From Altererythrobacter sp. (GTDB lineage Bacteria > Pseudomonadota > Alphaproteobacteria > Sphingomonadales > Sphingomonadaceae), in the NCBI GenBank assembly GCA_023260985.1, contig JALRKY010000029.1, positions 1-64,000 of the forward strand: 64,000 bases of DNA. Direction: 5' to 3'. Positions 29,348 to 37,887 of the stretch are shown here, one piece after another. How positions within the stretch are numbered: position 1 is the first letter of the stretch; each line of letters starts with the position of its first letter. The position numbers and the translations under genes are program-made. The notes beneath the pieces are model-generated. The model had not been told where the DNA came from. It saw only the letters and a program-made list of their open reading frames with translations, and did not search any database.

Positions 29348-30627
29348 TGGCAGCGACGCGATTCACGCGTTATTTCGGGGCGGTCAACACCGGCTCTTTC
29401 CGGATCTCGGCCATGATCATGGGCCAGACCGAAAGCGGCGAGTTGCAGGTGCTGGGGTCGGGTCACCGCGCCTCGAACGGGATCAAGCGCGGCTATGTCA
29501 CCGACATGGCGGCTGCGACCTACGCCATACGCGACGCGGTCGAGCGCGCCGAGAAGAACGCGGGTACCAGCGTGCAGAGCGTGTGGGTCGGTTGCGCCGG
29601 GGCAGGACTCGCCAGCCAGGTCGCGAAGGTAGAGATCGACATTGGCGGGCGCCGGATCGAGGAAGAAGATATCGAGCACCTGCTGATCGCCGCGCGCGAT
29701 ACGATCCAGCCCGACGGGCGGATGGTACTGCACGCGCAGCCAGCGCATTACACTCTCGATGGCGCACATGGCGTGGCCAATCCCAAGGGGCTCCATGCCG
29801 AGCGGCTGGGGGTCGATATCCACGTGATGCTGGCGGACGGGGCGCCTGTCCGCAACCTCACCGAAGCGGTGCAGAACGCACATCTCGATGTCGAAGCAGT
29901 GGTTGCCGCCCCGCTTGCTGCAGGTTACGCCTGCCTCAGCGAGGAAGAGCGCGAATTGGGCGTCGCTCTGGTCGAGATCGGCGGGGAAGTGACCAATGTC
30001 GCGGTCTATGCAGCGGGCATGCTGCTGGGGCTGAGAGCGCTCCCCTATGGTTCGGGTGACATCACCGATGCGATCGCTTCGGCCTTCGGAATTCGCCGAT
30101 TCCAGGCGGAACGGCTCAAATGCGTTTCGGGATCGGCCATCGCTAGCCCGACCGACCACCGCGAGATGATCCCGGTCAACGGGCCGGGCGACGACCAGAC
30201 CGGACCAGTCGCTCGCGGAGCCGATGACAAGAACCGCGTGGCGCGGGCAGAACTGGTCTCGATAGTTACGCAGCATTTGTCGCGGCAGACCGATGAGATC
30301 GGCCGTGCGCTGAAGTCGATGGGGTTCAGTGGAGTGCGTGGTGGCCAGGTCGTGATGACCGGCGGCGGTGCCGAACTCGCAGGTCTTGCCGAATTCGCGC
30401 AAGGGGCGCTGGGGATGCCTGTCCGCATTGGGCGCCCGCCGGCGTTGACCGGTCTACCGGAGGCGCATGCCACGCCCGGTTTCACCACTTTGGCAGGGCT
30501 GTGCGTCTATGCGGCAGACGATCCGGTCGACATTCGTTCGATCGGCGAAGCGAGCGCGCCGATCACGCTGCTGGGAGGGGCTTTGGGCCTCAGTCGGCTG
30601 TGGCGGGCGCTGAAAGAAGGATTCTGA
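29347..30627 (+). CDS. ftsA: Cell division protein FtsA
   Basis: Actin-like ATPase that tethers FtsZ to the membrane. The 426-residue product shows the SHS2-containing N-terminal fold (HRASNGIKRGYVTDMAAATYAIRDAVERAE). Nucleotide-binding blocks are VALVEIGGEVTNVAVY and MTGGGAELAGLAEFA. The C-terminal LSRLWRALKEGF is an amphipathic membrane-targeting helix. It is the last tightly coupled gene of the cluster; ftsZ follows after a 133-bp gap. Confidence 0.95.
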   Translation: MAATRFTRYFGAVNTGSFRISAMIMGQTESGELQVLGSGHRASNGIKRGYVTDMAAATYAIRDAVERAEKNAGTSVQSVWVGCAGAGLASQVAKVEIDIGGRRIEEEDIEHLLIAARDTIQPDGRMVLHAQPAHYTLDGAHGVANPKGLHAERLGVDIHVMLADGAPVRNLTEAVQNAHLDVEAVVAAPLAAGYACLSEEERELGVALVEIGGEVTNVAVYAAGMLLGLRALPYGSGDITDAIASAFGIRRFQAERLKCVSGSAIASPTDHREMIPVNGPGDDQTGPVARGADDKNRVARAELVSIVTQHLSRQTDEIGRALKSMGFSGVRGGQVVMTGGGAELAGLAEFAQGALGMPVRIGRPPALTGLPEAHATPGFTTLAGLCVYAADDPVDIRSIGEASAPITLLGGALGLSRLWRALKEGF

Positions 30628-30760
30628 CGTGGGAAAGGGCGCAACCCCGGCTCTTAACCACTGTGGATAAGGGTTTTTGGGCTATCAACGGTATAGCTCC
30701 TTTGTGTCAAACACAGGTTAAAGGTTAATTGGGCCGTGGTGCGCCCGGAGGACTAACGTC
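30628..30760 (+). promoter_or_regulatory. ftsZ leader / probable ftsZ-specific promoter region
   Basis: The first sizeable gap inside the dcw cluster. It is AT-richer than its surroundings, contains the inverted repeat TGTGTCAAACACA and the tandem GGTTAAAGGTTAA, and ends with GGAGG 9 bp before the ftsZ ATG. One GANTC (GATTC) lies at the very end of ftsA. A separate ftsZ promoter is common in Alphaproteobacteria; the exact elements are not certain. Confidence 0.4.
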
Positions 30761-32428
30761 ATGAGTATCAATATCGGACCTGCATCGAGCGACGATCTGC
30801 GCCCCAGGATCACCGTGATCGGGATCGGTGGCGCGGGCGGCAATGCCATCGCCAACATGATCGAGGCCGAGATCGAGGGCGTCGACTTCATCGCCGCCAA
30901 CACCGATGCGCAGGCGCTGGCCATGTCGAAGGCGGCCACCAAGATCCAGCTGGGTCCGGACATTACCGGCGGTTTGGGCGCAGGCGCGCGTCCCGAAGTG
31001 GGCAAGGCCGCGGCCGAGGAAACCGTGGCGGAGATTGAAGACGCGCTCGATGGCGTCAACATGTGCTTCATCGCAGCCGGCATGGGTGGCGGCACCGGCA
31101 CCGGGGCTGCCCCGGTTATCGCCGAAGCTGCACGCCGCAAGGGTGTATTGACCGTGGGAGTGGTGACCAAGCCATTCCTGTTCGAAGGCACACGTCGCAT
31201 GCGTTCGGCCGACTCCGGGATCGAGGAGTTGCAGAAGCATGTCGACACTCTGATCGTGATCCCGAACCAGAACCTGTTCCTGATCGCCAAGGCCGAAACC
31301 ACCTTCAAGGAAGCCTTCTTGCTGGCCGACGAGGTGCTGCAACAGGGCGTTCGTTCGATCACCGATCTGATGGTGATGCCAGGGCTGATCAACCTCGACT
31401 TTGCCGACGTGCGTTCAGTGATGAGCGAAATGGGCAAGGCCATGATGGGCACTGGCGAGGGCGAGGGCGAGAATCGCGCGCTGGAAGCCGCCGAACGCGC
31501 CATCGCTAATCCGCTGCTCGACGGCGTCAGCATGCAGGGCGCCAAGGGCGTAATCATCTCGATCATTGGCGGTGAAGACATGCGCCTGCTCGAAGTCGAC
31601 GAAGCGGCCAACCACATTCGCGAGCTGGTGGACGAAGACGCCAATATTATCTGGGGTTCTGCATTCAATCCCGATCTCGAAGGACGGATCCGCGTTTCGG
31701 TCGTTGCCACCGGCATCGACCAGCATGCCGTTCAGCGCCTGCCAGACAGCACGCCTGTGTCGCTGGGGGCGGCGCGCCCGCCGAAGCGGCCTGCGCTCGA
31801 TTGGCCGATTGAGCCGGAAGCATCCGCACCCCTGCCCGCGCCTGAACCCGAGCCCGAATCCGAACCGATCGAGCAAGAGCCGTTCGAACTGGCTATGGAG
31901 GCTGCGGCCGAACTGGTCGCCAAGCCCGAATATGACTATGAGGAAGAGGGAACGTCCGAGCCCTTCGACCTGAACGGAATGCAGGTCGGCGATGACATGG
32001 GTGACGATTATGACGGCGACGATGTCGATGGGATAGTCGATGCGCTGGCTGGCCTGCGAAACGAAGAGAACGACCCCTATGCGGACGATCTGCGCGCGGG
32101 CCGCGGTGGCTATTATGGCGGTGCCGGAGACGACATGCTCGACCTCACCTCCGAAGCGCCCGCGCCTGACGATTTCGGCGCCAGCGAGCCCCAGCAGGGC
32201 GGCAGCCGTCGCGCGTCGATACTCGGCGGTGGCGGAGAAGGCGCAGGTGGCGGCGGCGGCGCTCCAGCGGCGGCTGTCGGCGGCAGCACGCTTTTCGAAC
32301 GTATGGCCAATTTATCGCGCGGCGTCGGTCGTTCCGACGACGATGACGAAGGCGAAGGTGAGGGTGGCGATGACAATGGTTCCTCGCTCAGCATTCCGCG
32401 TTTCTTGGGCCGTCAGAACAACCAGTAA
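30761..32428 (+). CDS. ftsZ: Cell division GTPase FtsZ
   Basis: Tubulin-like GTPase that forms the Z-ring. The globular core (about residues 12-320) has [10 protein letters not shown], the tubulin signature GGGTGTG at 109-115, and the T7-loop segment [12 protein letters not shown] linker of more than 200 residues follows, acidic and Pro/Gly-rich, with [17 protein letters not shown] and [11 protein letters not shown] runs. The C-terminal conserved peptide is [10 protein letters not shown], the FtsA/ZipA-docking tail. The total of 555 residues is long even for Alphaproteobacteria. GGAGG precedes the ATG. Confidence 0.97.
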   Translation: MSINIGPASSDDLRPRITVIGIGGAGGNAIANMIEAEIEGVDFIAANTDAQALAMSKAATKIQLGPDITGGLGAGARPEVGKAAAEETVAEIEDALDGVNMCFIAAGMGGGTGTGAAPVIAEAARRKGVLTVGVVTKPFLFEGTRRMRSADSGIEELQKHVDTLIVIPNQNLFLIAKAETTFKEAFLLADEVLQQGVRSITDLMVMPGLINLDFADVRSVMSEMGKAMMGTGEGEGENRALEAAERAIANPLLDGVSMQGAKGVIISIIGGEDMRLLEVDEAANHIRELVDEDANIIWGSAFNPDLEGRIRVSVVATGIDQHAVQRLPDSTPVSLGAARPPKRPALDWPIEPEASAPLPAPEPEPESEPIEQEPFELAMEAAAELVAKPEYDYEEEGTSEPFDLNGMQVGDDMGDDYDGDDVDGIVDALAGLRNEENDPYADDLRAGRGGYYGGAGDDMLDLTSEAPAPDDFGASEPQQGGSRRASILGGGGEGAGGGGGAPAAAVGGSTLFERMANLSRGVGRSDDDDEGEGEGGDDNGSSLSIPRFLGRQNNQ

Positions 32429-32516
32429 GCCCGGCGCTATCCGTCTGCGCGTTCGCCAGCCGTCCAGCTGGCGTGGGCTGCGAACACCCGTTCACACTGG
32501 CTTTGGCAGCTGGAAA

Positions 32517-33923
32517 ATGCCCGCATGTTACCTTGTCCTACCGCTTGCGATTGCCGCGGCAACCTTGAGTGCAAGCCTTGCTGATCCACTGGCCGCTCAG
32601 CAAACTGCGAGCGGCGCCACTTCGCGCGAAGTTGTGCAATCATTTCCCACGCCCGAAGTCGAGCGGCTTCGTGCGGCGCTGCAGCGGCTGGCGACCGAAG
32701 CGGAGAGCGTCGATGCCCTGGTCGATGCGGGCGATGCCTCGCTGGCGGTAGGTGATCTTGAGGCGTCGCTTGGCTTTTTCGGTCGTGCACTGGAGCTCTC
32801 GCCGGAGAACGCGCGGGCGAAGCTCGGACTCGCATCGGTCTATTTGCGCTCGCGCAGGCCGGTCGAGGCGCTCCAGATGTTCGCGGAGGCTGAGCGTGCA
32901 GGCGCACTAACGGACGCCTTCTTTGGCGATTTGGGCCTGGTGCAAGATCTTGTTGGTAACAACGCGCAGGCGCAACAGAGCTATCGCACCATGCTGGCAA
33001 CTAAGCCCGGCGACGATGAAACGCGCCGCCGACTGGCGATAAGCCTGGCCATTTCGGGCGATCGCGCCGGGTTCGAAGCGGCTTTGTTGCCGATGTTGCA
33101 GCGCCAGGATCTTGCCGCCCATCGCGCGCGCGCTTTCGGGCTCGCGATCCTTGGCGACATTAAGGAAGCAACCGCGCTAGCCAACCGGCTCATGCCGCCC
33201 GACCTTGCAAGCCGCATGGCTCCCTATCTCGATTGTATGCCGCGCCTCACTCGCGCCCAGCAGGCGGCTGCGGCCAATCTCGGCATTTTCCCGAGCGCCG
33301 CAGAAATCGGGCGGGACGATCCCAGAATCGCACGGTTGGCCAGCTCTGCCGACCGATCCGCTGCGAAAGCCGACGATCGCCTTGCTCCTCGCGGTACGCC
33401 GCTAGGCGAACGGACAACGCCCACCCGTGCCCGGCCGACAACGCAACAGTCAGAAGCGAGCAGCCGCCTGGCGCAGGTCAGCCGCGAACAGGCCACGGCG
33501 CGGCCCTCCAGCGTGTCCGAAGCCTTCATTGAACTCGCTGGGCCGGTTTCTGCTGCGCGCAAGCCGGGCGAGGGCGCGGTCGACATCACGGCGATCGAAA
33601 TTCCGCGCGAATCGCGCGAGCGACCCAAACCCGCCAAGCCCGCTCCCCCGGCACACCCCAGCCGCCATTGGGTGCAGCTGGCCACCGGGCGCGACCGCGA
33701 TGCTCTGAGCTTCGACTGGCGGCGTATGGCACGCAAGGCGCCCGACCTGCTCGGCAAGCGGTCACCCTATGTCGTGCGCTGGGGGCAGGCAAACCGGTTG
33801 CTGGCCGGTCCGTTCCCGACGCAGGATGCGGCAAGGGAGATGGTGCGGGCCTTGCGCCAGCAAGGGTTTGACAGCTTTACCTATACAAGCCCGACTGGTG
33901 AAAAAATCATTGAATTGAAATGA
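32517..33923 (+). CDS. Secreted TPR and SPOR-domain protein
   Basis: Probable periplasmic septal peptidoglycan-binding protein. An N-terminal signal (LVLPLAIAAATLSASLADPLAA) is followed by TPR repeats (about residues 60-220, e.g. GDLEASLGFFGRALELSPENARAKLGLASVYL). A disordered Pro/Arg/Thr region (about 270-380) follows, then a C-terminal SPOR domain (about 385-465, HWVQLATGRDRDALSFDWRRM). SPOR domains bind denuded glycan at division sites, so its place directly after ftsZ is meaningful. The track ORF starts inside ftsZ; the ATG with a Lys-Met-Pro start was chosen, though the exact start is uncertain. Confidence 0.82.
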   Translation: MPACYLVLPLAIAAATLSASLADPLAAQQTASGATSREVVQSFPTPEVERLRAALQRLATEAESVDALVDAGDASLAVGDLEASLGFFGRALELSPENARAKLGLASVYLRSRRPVEALQMFAEAERAGALTDAFFGDLGLVQDLVGNNAQAQQSYRTMLATKPGDDETRRRLAISLAISGDRAGFEAALLPMLQRQDLAAHRARAFGLAILGDIKEATALANRLMPPDLASRMAPYLDCMPRLTRAQQAAAANLGIFPSAAEIGRDDPRIARLASSADRSAAKADDRLAPRGTPLGERTTPTRARPTTQQSEASSRLAQVSREQATARPSSVSEAFIELAGPVSAARKPGEGAVDITAIEIPRESRERPKPAKPAPPAHPSRHWVQLATGRDRDALSFDWRRMARKAPDLLGKRSPYVVRWGQANRLLAGPFPTQDAAREMVRALRQQGFDSFTYTSPTGEKIIELK

Positions 33924-34065
33924 CGAATCCTGAACTCGCTTGTTTCTTTGCACAGGCTTTGAACAGGCGAATTTTGTTCTCCCCAGCCGCTGGCTTGCCA
34001 GCCATTGCCTTTCCCCACCCGGCCAAGGCAATCAGCGCAACGATGCAATCGAAGAACCTCCTCGC

Positions 34066-34572
34066 ATGAGACCGCGCGAAGTCGAATATCGCAATTCGGA
34101 CGATGCTGCGCCGGTAGAGATGCTGGCTGCGCTTTTCGAGGCGCGTGGCTGGGCTTTCGAGATCACCGCCGAGGACGAGCTCGCCGGTGAAGTTCAGGGC
34201 AGCTGGGCGAAGTACCAGCTCAAGGCGATCTGGCGCAGCGAGGACAATGTCCTCCAGCTCTTGTGCCTGCCCGATATCCGGGTGACGCAGGACAAGCGGC
34301 AGCAGGCCTACGAGCTGCTGGCGCTGGTCAATGAGCAGATGTGGCTCGGCCATTTCGATATCTGGTCTAATGGCAGCGTGCTGCTTTATCGCCATGGCGC
34401 CTTGCTGGGCGACGAGGGGCTGCTCAGCATCGACCAGGCGCAGGCGCTGGTCGAGACCGCGATCGACGAGTGCGATCGCTTCTACCCCGCGTTCCAATTC
34501 GTGCTTTGGGGCAACAAGAGCCCGCGCAGCGCACTCGAAAGCGCGCTTGTCGATGCGGCGGGGGAAGCCTAG
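34066..34572 (+). CDS. YbjN domain-containing protein
   Basis: Conserved bacterial protein of the YbjN fold, related to type III secretion chaperones; its function is poorly known. The diagnostic pattern is PVEMLAALFEARGWAFEITAEDELAGEVQGSWAKYQLKAIWR, then LALVNEQMWLGHFDIWSNGSVLLYRHGALL. It has 168 residues. The start is the ATG just before the conserved region; the upstream track extension is unlikely. proC follows after 35 bp, a pairing I recall from other Alphaproteobacteria. Confidence 0.85.
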   Translation: MRPREVEYRNSDDAAPVEMLAALFEARGWAFEITAEDELAGEVQGSWAKYQLKAIWRSEDNVLQLLCLPDIRVTQDKRQQAYELLALVNEQMWLGHFDIWSNGSVLLYRHGALLGDEGLLSIDQAQALVETAIDECDRFYPAFQFVLWGNKSPRSALESALVDAAGEA

Positions 34573-34607
34573 TCCTGCGTCGAAATAGCCGGGGCTGAGG
34601 TGCGGGA

Positions 34608-35420
34608 ATGGCCGAGTTCGAAAAGCTGCTGATCGTCGGATGCGGCAATATGGGCGGCGCGATGCTGGCCGGCTGGCTGGCGGCAGGCGAGGATCCGGCA
34701 CGCTTCGAAGTGCTCGACCCGGCGCTCGAATCGGCACCCGCAGGGGTTACGATCCATCGCGCAGCTCCTGCGAACCCAGACCACGATGCGGTGTTGCTCG
34801 GCTTCAAGCCGCAGCAACTGCCCGCGCTGGCACCGGGGCTGCAACCGCTCATGGGCGAAGGGGTGACGGTATTCTCGCTGCTGGCCGGGATCGACCTTTC
34901 GATGCTGGCGGGCGCGTTCCCCTCGGCGGCGGCGCATGTGCGGGGGATGCCCAACCTTGCCGCGCGGATCGGCAAATCGCCGGTGATCCTCGCCGAGACT
35001 GGCCTCACTGCACCGCAGCGCGATGCCGCACAGGCGTTGTTCGGCAAGCTGGGCACCGCGCTCTGGCTGGAGGATGAAGCGCAGTTCGACCTTGTCACCG
35101 CATTGGTCGGCTCCGGGCCGGGGTTCGTCTATCGATTCATCGACGCGCTGGCGGCGGCCGGGGCCGAACTGGGCCTCGATAGCGCGCTGGCAGACCAGCT
35201 TTCGCTTGCCATGATCGATGGCGCAGCGAGCCTTGCGGCGGCGGCGGATGCTTCGCCTGCCGAACTGGCCGACCGGGTGGCGAGCCCCGGCGGAATGACG
35301 CGCGAAGGGCTGAATGTGCTCGACGATGGTAATGCGCTCAAATCGCTGCTGATTGCGACGCTGTGCGCGACTGCAGAGAAAGGCGGCGAACTCGCTCGGC
35401 AGGCGCGCGAACAGGATTAA
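34608..35420 (+). CDS. proC: Pyrroline-5-carboxylate reductase
   Basis: NAD(P)H-dependent last step of proline synthesis. The Rossmann motif is LLIVGCGNMGGAMLAGWL; the mid-region AAHVRGMPNLAARIGKSP and the C-terminal ASPGGMTREGLNVLDD (family signature) are clear. The 270-residue length is normal. proB lies about 6 kb downstream beside obgE, so two proline genes share this window but not an operon; proA is not present. Confidence 0.94.
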   Translation: MAEFEKLLIVGCGNMGGAMLAGWLAAGEDPARFEVLDPALESAPAGVTIHRAAPANPDHDAVLLGFKPQQLPALAPGLQPLMGEGVTVFSLLAGIDLSMLAGAFPSAAAHVRGMPNLAARIGKSPVILAETGLTAPQRDAAQALFGKLGTALWLEDEAQFDLVTALVGSGPGFVYRFIDALAAAGAELGLDSALADQLSLAMIDGAASLAAAADASPAELADRVASPGGMTREGLNVLDDGNALKSLLIATLCATAEKGGELARQAREQD

Positions 35421-35524
35421 ACTGTTGCGCTGAATGCAAGCCGGTTTTCCTTGAAAATCAGTGCCGGGATTGCGATATTGCGCGGACCGGTTTGTCGTCG
35501 CTCGGCGACGGAGAGGAGTTTACA

Positions 35525-36268
35525 ATGGCTGATTGGAACGAAACCCAGCGCAAGCAGCAGGGCTTCGGCTCGGTTCCGCGCACTGGTGGTGAACTCGCCA
35601 GTGGCGTCACCTTTGATGAGGGCCTGCGCAAGCACATGCTCTTGATCTACAACTACATGACTTCGGGCGTATTGCTGACGGGTATCGTGGCGCTGCTTGC
35701 TGCTCGCTCGGGCCTGACGCTTGCATTCGCTTCTGGTCCGCTGATGTGGCTGGTCGCACTGTCGCCGCTGGCGATCGTGTTCGCGATGAGCTTCGGCGCC
35801 AACCGGTTCAGCAAGGGCACGCTGCAAGTGCTGTTCTGGTCCTTCGCCACGCTGATGGGTCTGTCGATGTCGACGATCTTCCTGGTCTTCACCGGCGGTT
35901 CGATCGCGGCGACTTTCTTCGCCACCGCGGCGGCCTTCGCCGGGTTGAGTCTGTTCGGCTACACCACCAAGAAGGACCTCAGCGGCTGGGGCAGCTTCCT
36001 GATCATGGGCGTGGTTGGCCTGCTTGTCGCCATGCTGCTGAACATCTGGCTTCAGTCGCCCGCGCTGATGTGGGCGGTGAGCTTCATCGGCGTGCTGATC
36101 TTCGCTGGCCTCACGGCCTATGACACGCAGCGGCTGAAGCGCGAATACAGCTATTACCGCGGCACGGAATTCGCCGGTAAGGCGATTATCCTGGGCGCGC
36201 TGAGCCTGTATCTGGACTTCATTAACATGTTCCAGTTCCTGCTGCAGTTCATGGGCCAGCGCGAGTAA
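35525..36268 (+). CDS. Bax inhibitor-1/YccA family membrane protein
   Basis: Seven-span membrane protein of the BI-1 family, implicated in calcium/proton leak and stress response. A soluble N-terminus of about 40 residues (VTFDEGLRKHMLLIYNYMTSGVLLTG) leads into the spans. AYDTQRLKREYSYYRGTE is the conserved loop before the last helices. It has 247 residues. GAGAGGAG precedes the ATG; the track extension upstream overlaps proC. A strong terminator follows, so it ends its transcription unit. Confidence 0.92.
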   Translation: MADWNETQRKQQGFGSVPRTGGELASGVTFDEGLRKHMLLIYNYMTSGVLLTGIVALLAARSGLTLAFASGPLMWLVALSPLAIVFAMSFGANRFSKGTLQVLFWSFATLMGLSMSTIFLVFTGGSIAATFFATAAAFAGLSLFGYTTKKDLSGWGSFLIMGVVGLLVAMLLNIWLQSPALMWAVSFIGVLIFAGLTAYDTQRLKREYSYYRGTEFAGKAIILGALSLYLDFINMFQFLLQFMGQRE

Positions 36269-36307
36269 TCGCTAAGCGCCCGGTCGCACGCACGACTCGT
36301 TTCACCG

Positions 36308-36345
36308 ATGCCCGAGGTGCCCAGTGCATCTCGGGCATTTTCTTT
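36308..36345 (+). terminator. Intrinsic terminator after the BI-1 gene
   Basis: ATGCCCGAG pairs with CTCGGGCAT across a 13-nt loop, a 9-bp perfect stem followed by TTTTCTTT. It lies 40 bp downstream of the BI-1 stop codon. Confidence 0.85.
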
Positions 36346-36447
36346 GTCTGGGATCGGGTATACCCAATGCGCATTAACTTTCGGAGTTCAGCCGAAGTTA
36401 GGGGTGGGACGATTAGCTTCCACCGGTCGCAACGAGAGGGCACCGAA

Positions 36448-37182
36448 ATGGGTCGAGGAATTCTGGCGAAGACTAAGCTTGCAGTAATGGCCGCAGGTAT
36501 TGCGGCACTGGCGGCTTGCACGGCTCCCCCGCCGCCTCCCGCACCGGTCGCTTATGCGCCGCCCCCGCCGCCGCCCCGGGTCTTAATTCCGCCGCGGCCC
36601 ACGCCGCCCGCAGGTGCCTTCGCCACCATGGCGATCCCCCAAATGTCTGCCGATGGCGTTCGCCAGACGGTCAACACCGGCATTTCGTCCCAGCAGAAGC
36701 TCTGGAACCTGCGCTCTGGCCTCAACGTCGCGGCGCTCAATTGCCTGCGAGCCGAACACGCGGGGCTGGTCGAGAATTACCGCACGCTGCTGAAGCAGCA
36801 TTCGCGCCAGCTGGCGGCCACCAACAACGCGCTGACCAAGCAGTATCGCGACAAGCACGGCAAGTCGTTCCGCGATCACCAGGACGCCTATATGACGCGC
36901 GTCTATAACTACTTCGCGCTGCCTCCCGTGCTGCCCGAGTTTTGCAATGTTGCGCTGCAGGTAAGCAATGAAGCAGCGCAGGTGAAGCCGGGCCAGCTGG
37001 ATGCGTTTGCCGAACAGGCGCTGCCGCGCCTCGAAGCGGTCTACGAGCAGTTCTTTAGCGCGTATGAGAAGTATCGCGTCGATCTGGCTGCTTGGGATGC
37101 GCGCTATGGTGCCGGCGGTGGCCGGACCATGGAAGCGACCTACAACCAGGTTGCGACCAGCTCGAACTTCACTTCAGATTAA
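36448..37182 (+). CDS. Hypothetical lipoprotein with proline-rich segment
   Basis: A 244-residue protein with a type II signal and lipobox (AALAAC at about residue 23). A Pro-rich linker (PPPPPAPVAYAPPPPPP) is followed by a helical domain containing TMAIPQMSADGVRQTVNTGISSQQKLWNLRSGLNVAALNCL. Such proteins are envelope-anchored; the function is unknown. GAGAGGG lies before the chosen ATG, and the signal peptide begins four residues later; the upstream track extension was rejected. Single gene between the BI-1 terminator and tRNA-Ala. Confidence 0.75.
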   Translation: MGRGILAKTKLAVMAAGIAALAACTAPPPPPAPVAYAPPPPPPRVLIPPRPTPPAGAFATMAIPQMSADGVRQTVNTGISSQQKLWNLRSGLNVAALNCLRAEHAGLVENYRTLLKQHSRQLAATNNALTKQYRDKHGKSFRDHQDAYMTRVYNYFALPPVLPEFCNVALQVSNEAAQVKPGQLDAFAEQALPRLEAVYEQFFSAYEKYRVDLAAWDARYGAGGGRTMEATYNQVATSSNFTSD

Positions 37183-37331
37183 ATATACATCCCGCAAACA
37201 GCGCCTGACCGTCGGCCTCATGGCCGCTGGTCAAGGGCTGGCGGATGCGCTGCAAAAATCCTTTACATGCGCCACGGCGTTTCGCTAATGCGCTCGCCCG
37301 GTGGCCGGGCGGCCGCCAGACACACCTGAAC

Positions 37332-37407
<76 letters not shown>

Positions 37408-37509
37408 GGTGTCCCCTATTCTCCTCCAACGCCACGGCTTGATCGCGCTCTGCGCTGCGCCTATTGCCACGCCCATGGAATGGGGCGGACGAACCCGCGC
37501 CAACTCATG

Positions 37510-37700
37510 ATATGCGTGCCGGTAACGGGAACGCGGTGCGGGCGGCGATACGCCCAATTCCGCGGCTGTCCCTGCAACTGTAAGTGGCGAGCATCCGTTT
37601 CATGGGCCCGAATTTCGGGCGCACCCACTGGGCCAATTGGAGCCTGGGAAGGGGAAGCGGGGGCGATGACCCGCAAGCCAGGAGACCGACCGGCTGCGCA
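37510..37700 (+). promoter_or_regulatory. Cobalamin (B12) riboswitch
   Basis: The leader of the TonB receptor gene contains the B12-box pattern AAGCCAGGAGACC, preceded by GATGACCCGC. Upstream core pieces are CGGGAACGCGGTGCGGG, CCCTGCAACTGTAAG, CCCACTG and CTGGGAAGG in the order expected of the cobalamin element. It should repress expression when adenosyl- or related cobalamin is bound. Boundaries are approximate. Confidence 0.93.
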
Positions 37701-37780
37701 GTCGCTCTTGCCTGGTCCAGGGATTGGCCCGGCGCGAAACCTTTCGTCTGAGCGACGAGTAGCAGCGGCCGGGGCCGCAT

Positions 37781-37825
37781 CGGATGGGCAAAGGGGGGCA
37801 CGCGCTGCCCTTTTTTGCCGATCCG
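37781..37825 (+). terminator. Terminator hairpin of the riboswitch expression platform
   Basis: GGGCA-CGCGC-TGCCC followed by TTTTTT forms an intrinsic terminator between the aptamer and the receptor gene. The stem can be extended outward (GGCAAA with TTTGCC, CGGAT with ATCCG), so alternative pairings are possible. It argues for transcriptional control. Confidence 0.7.
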
Positions 37826-37887
37826 GCTGCCGAAAGGCGGAGACCCCGGCCCGGCAATCGCTCTGGCGCGAAAGGATATGAAATTTC

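Noticed and set aside
30628-30760. CtrA box (TTAA-N7-TTAA) before ftsZ
   Set aside because: TTAA elements are present but spaced 3 or about 9 bp, not 7; does not meet the consensus.
32040-32516. Long N-terminal extension of the SPOR protein inside ftsZ
   Set aside because: Out-of-frame reading of the ftsZ linker; the signal peptide begins at the later ATG.
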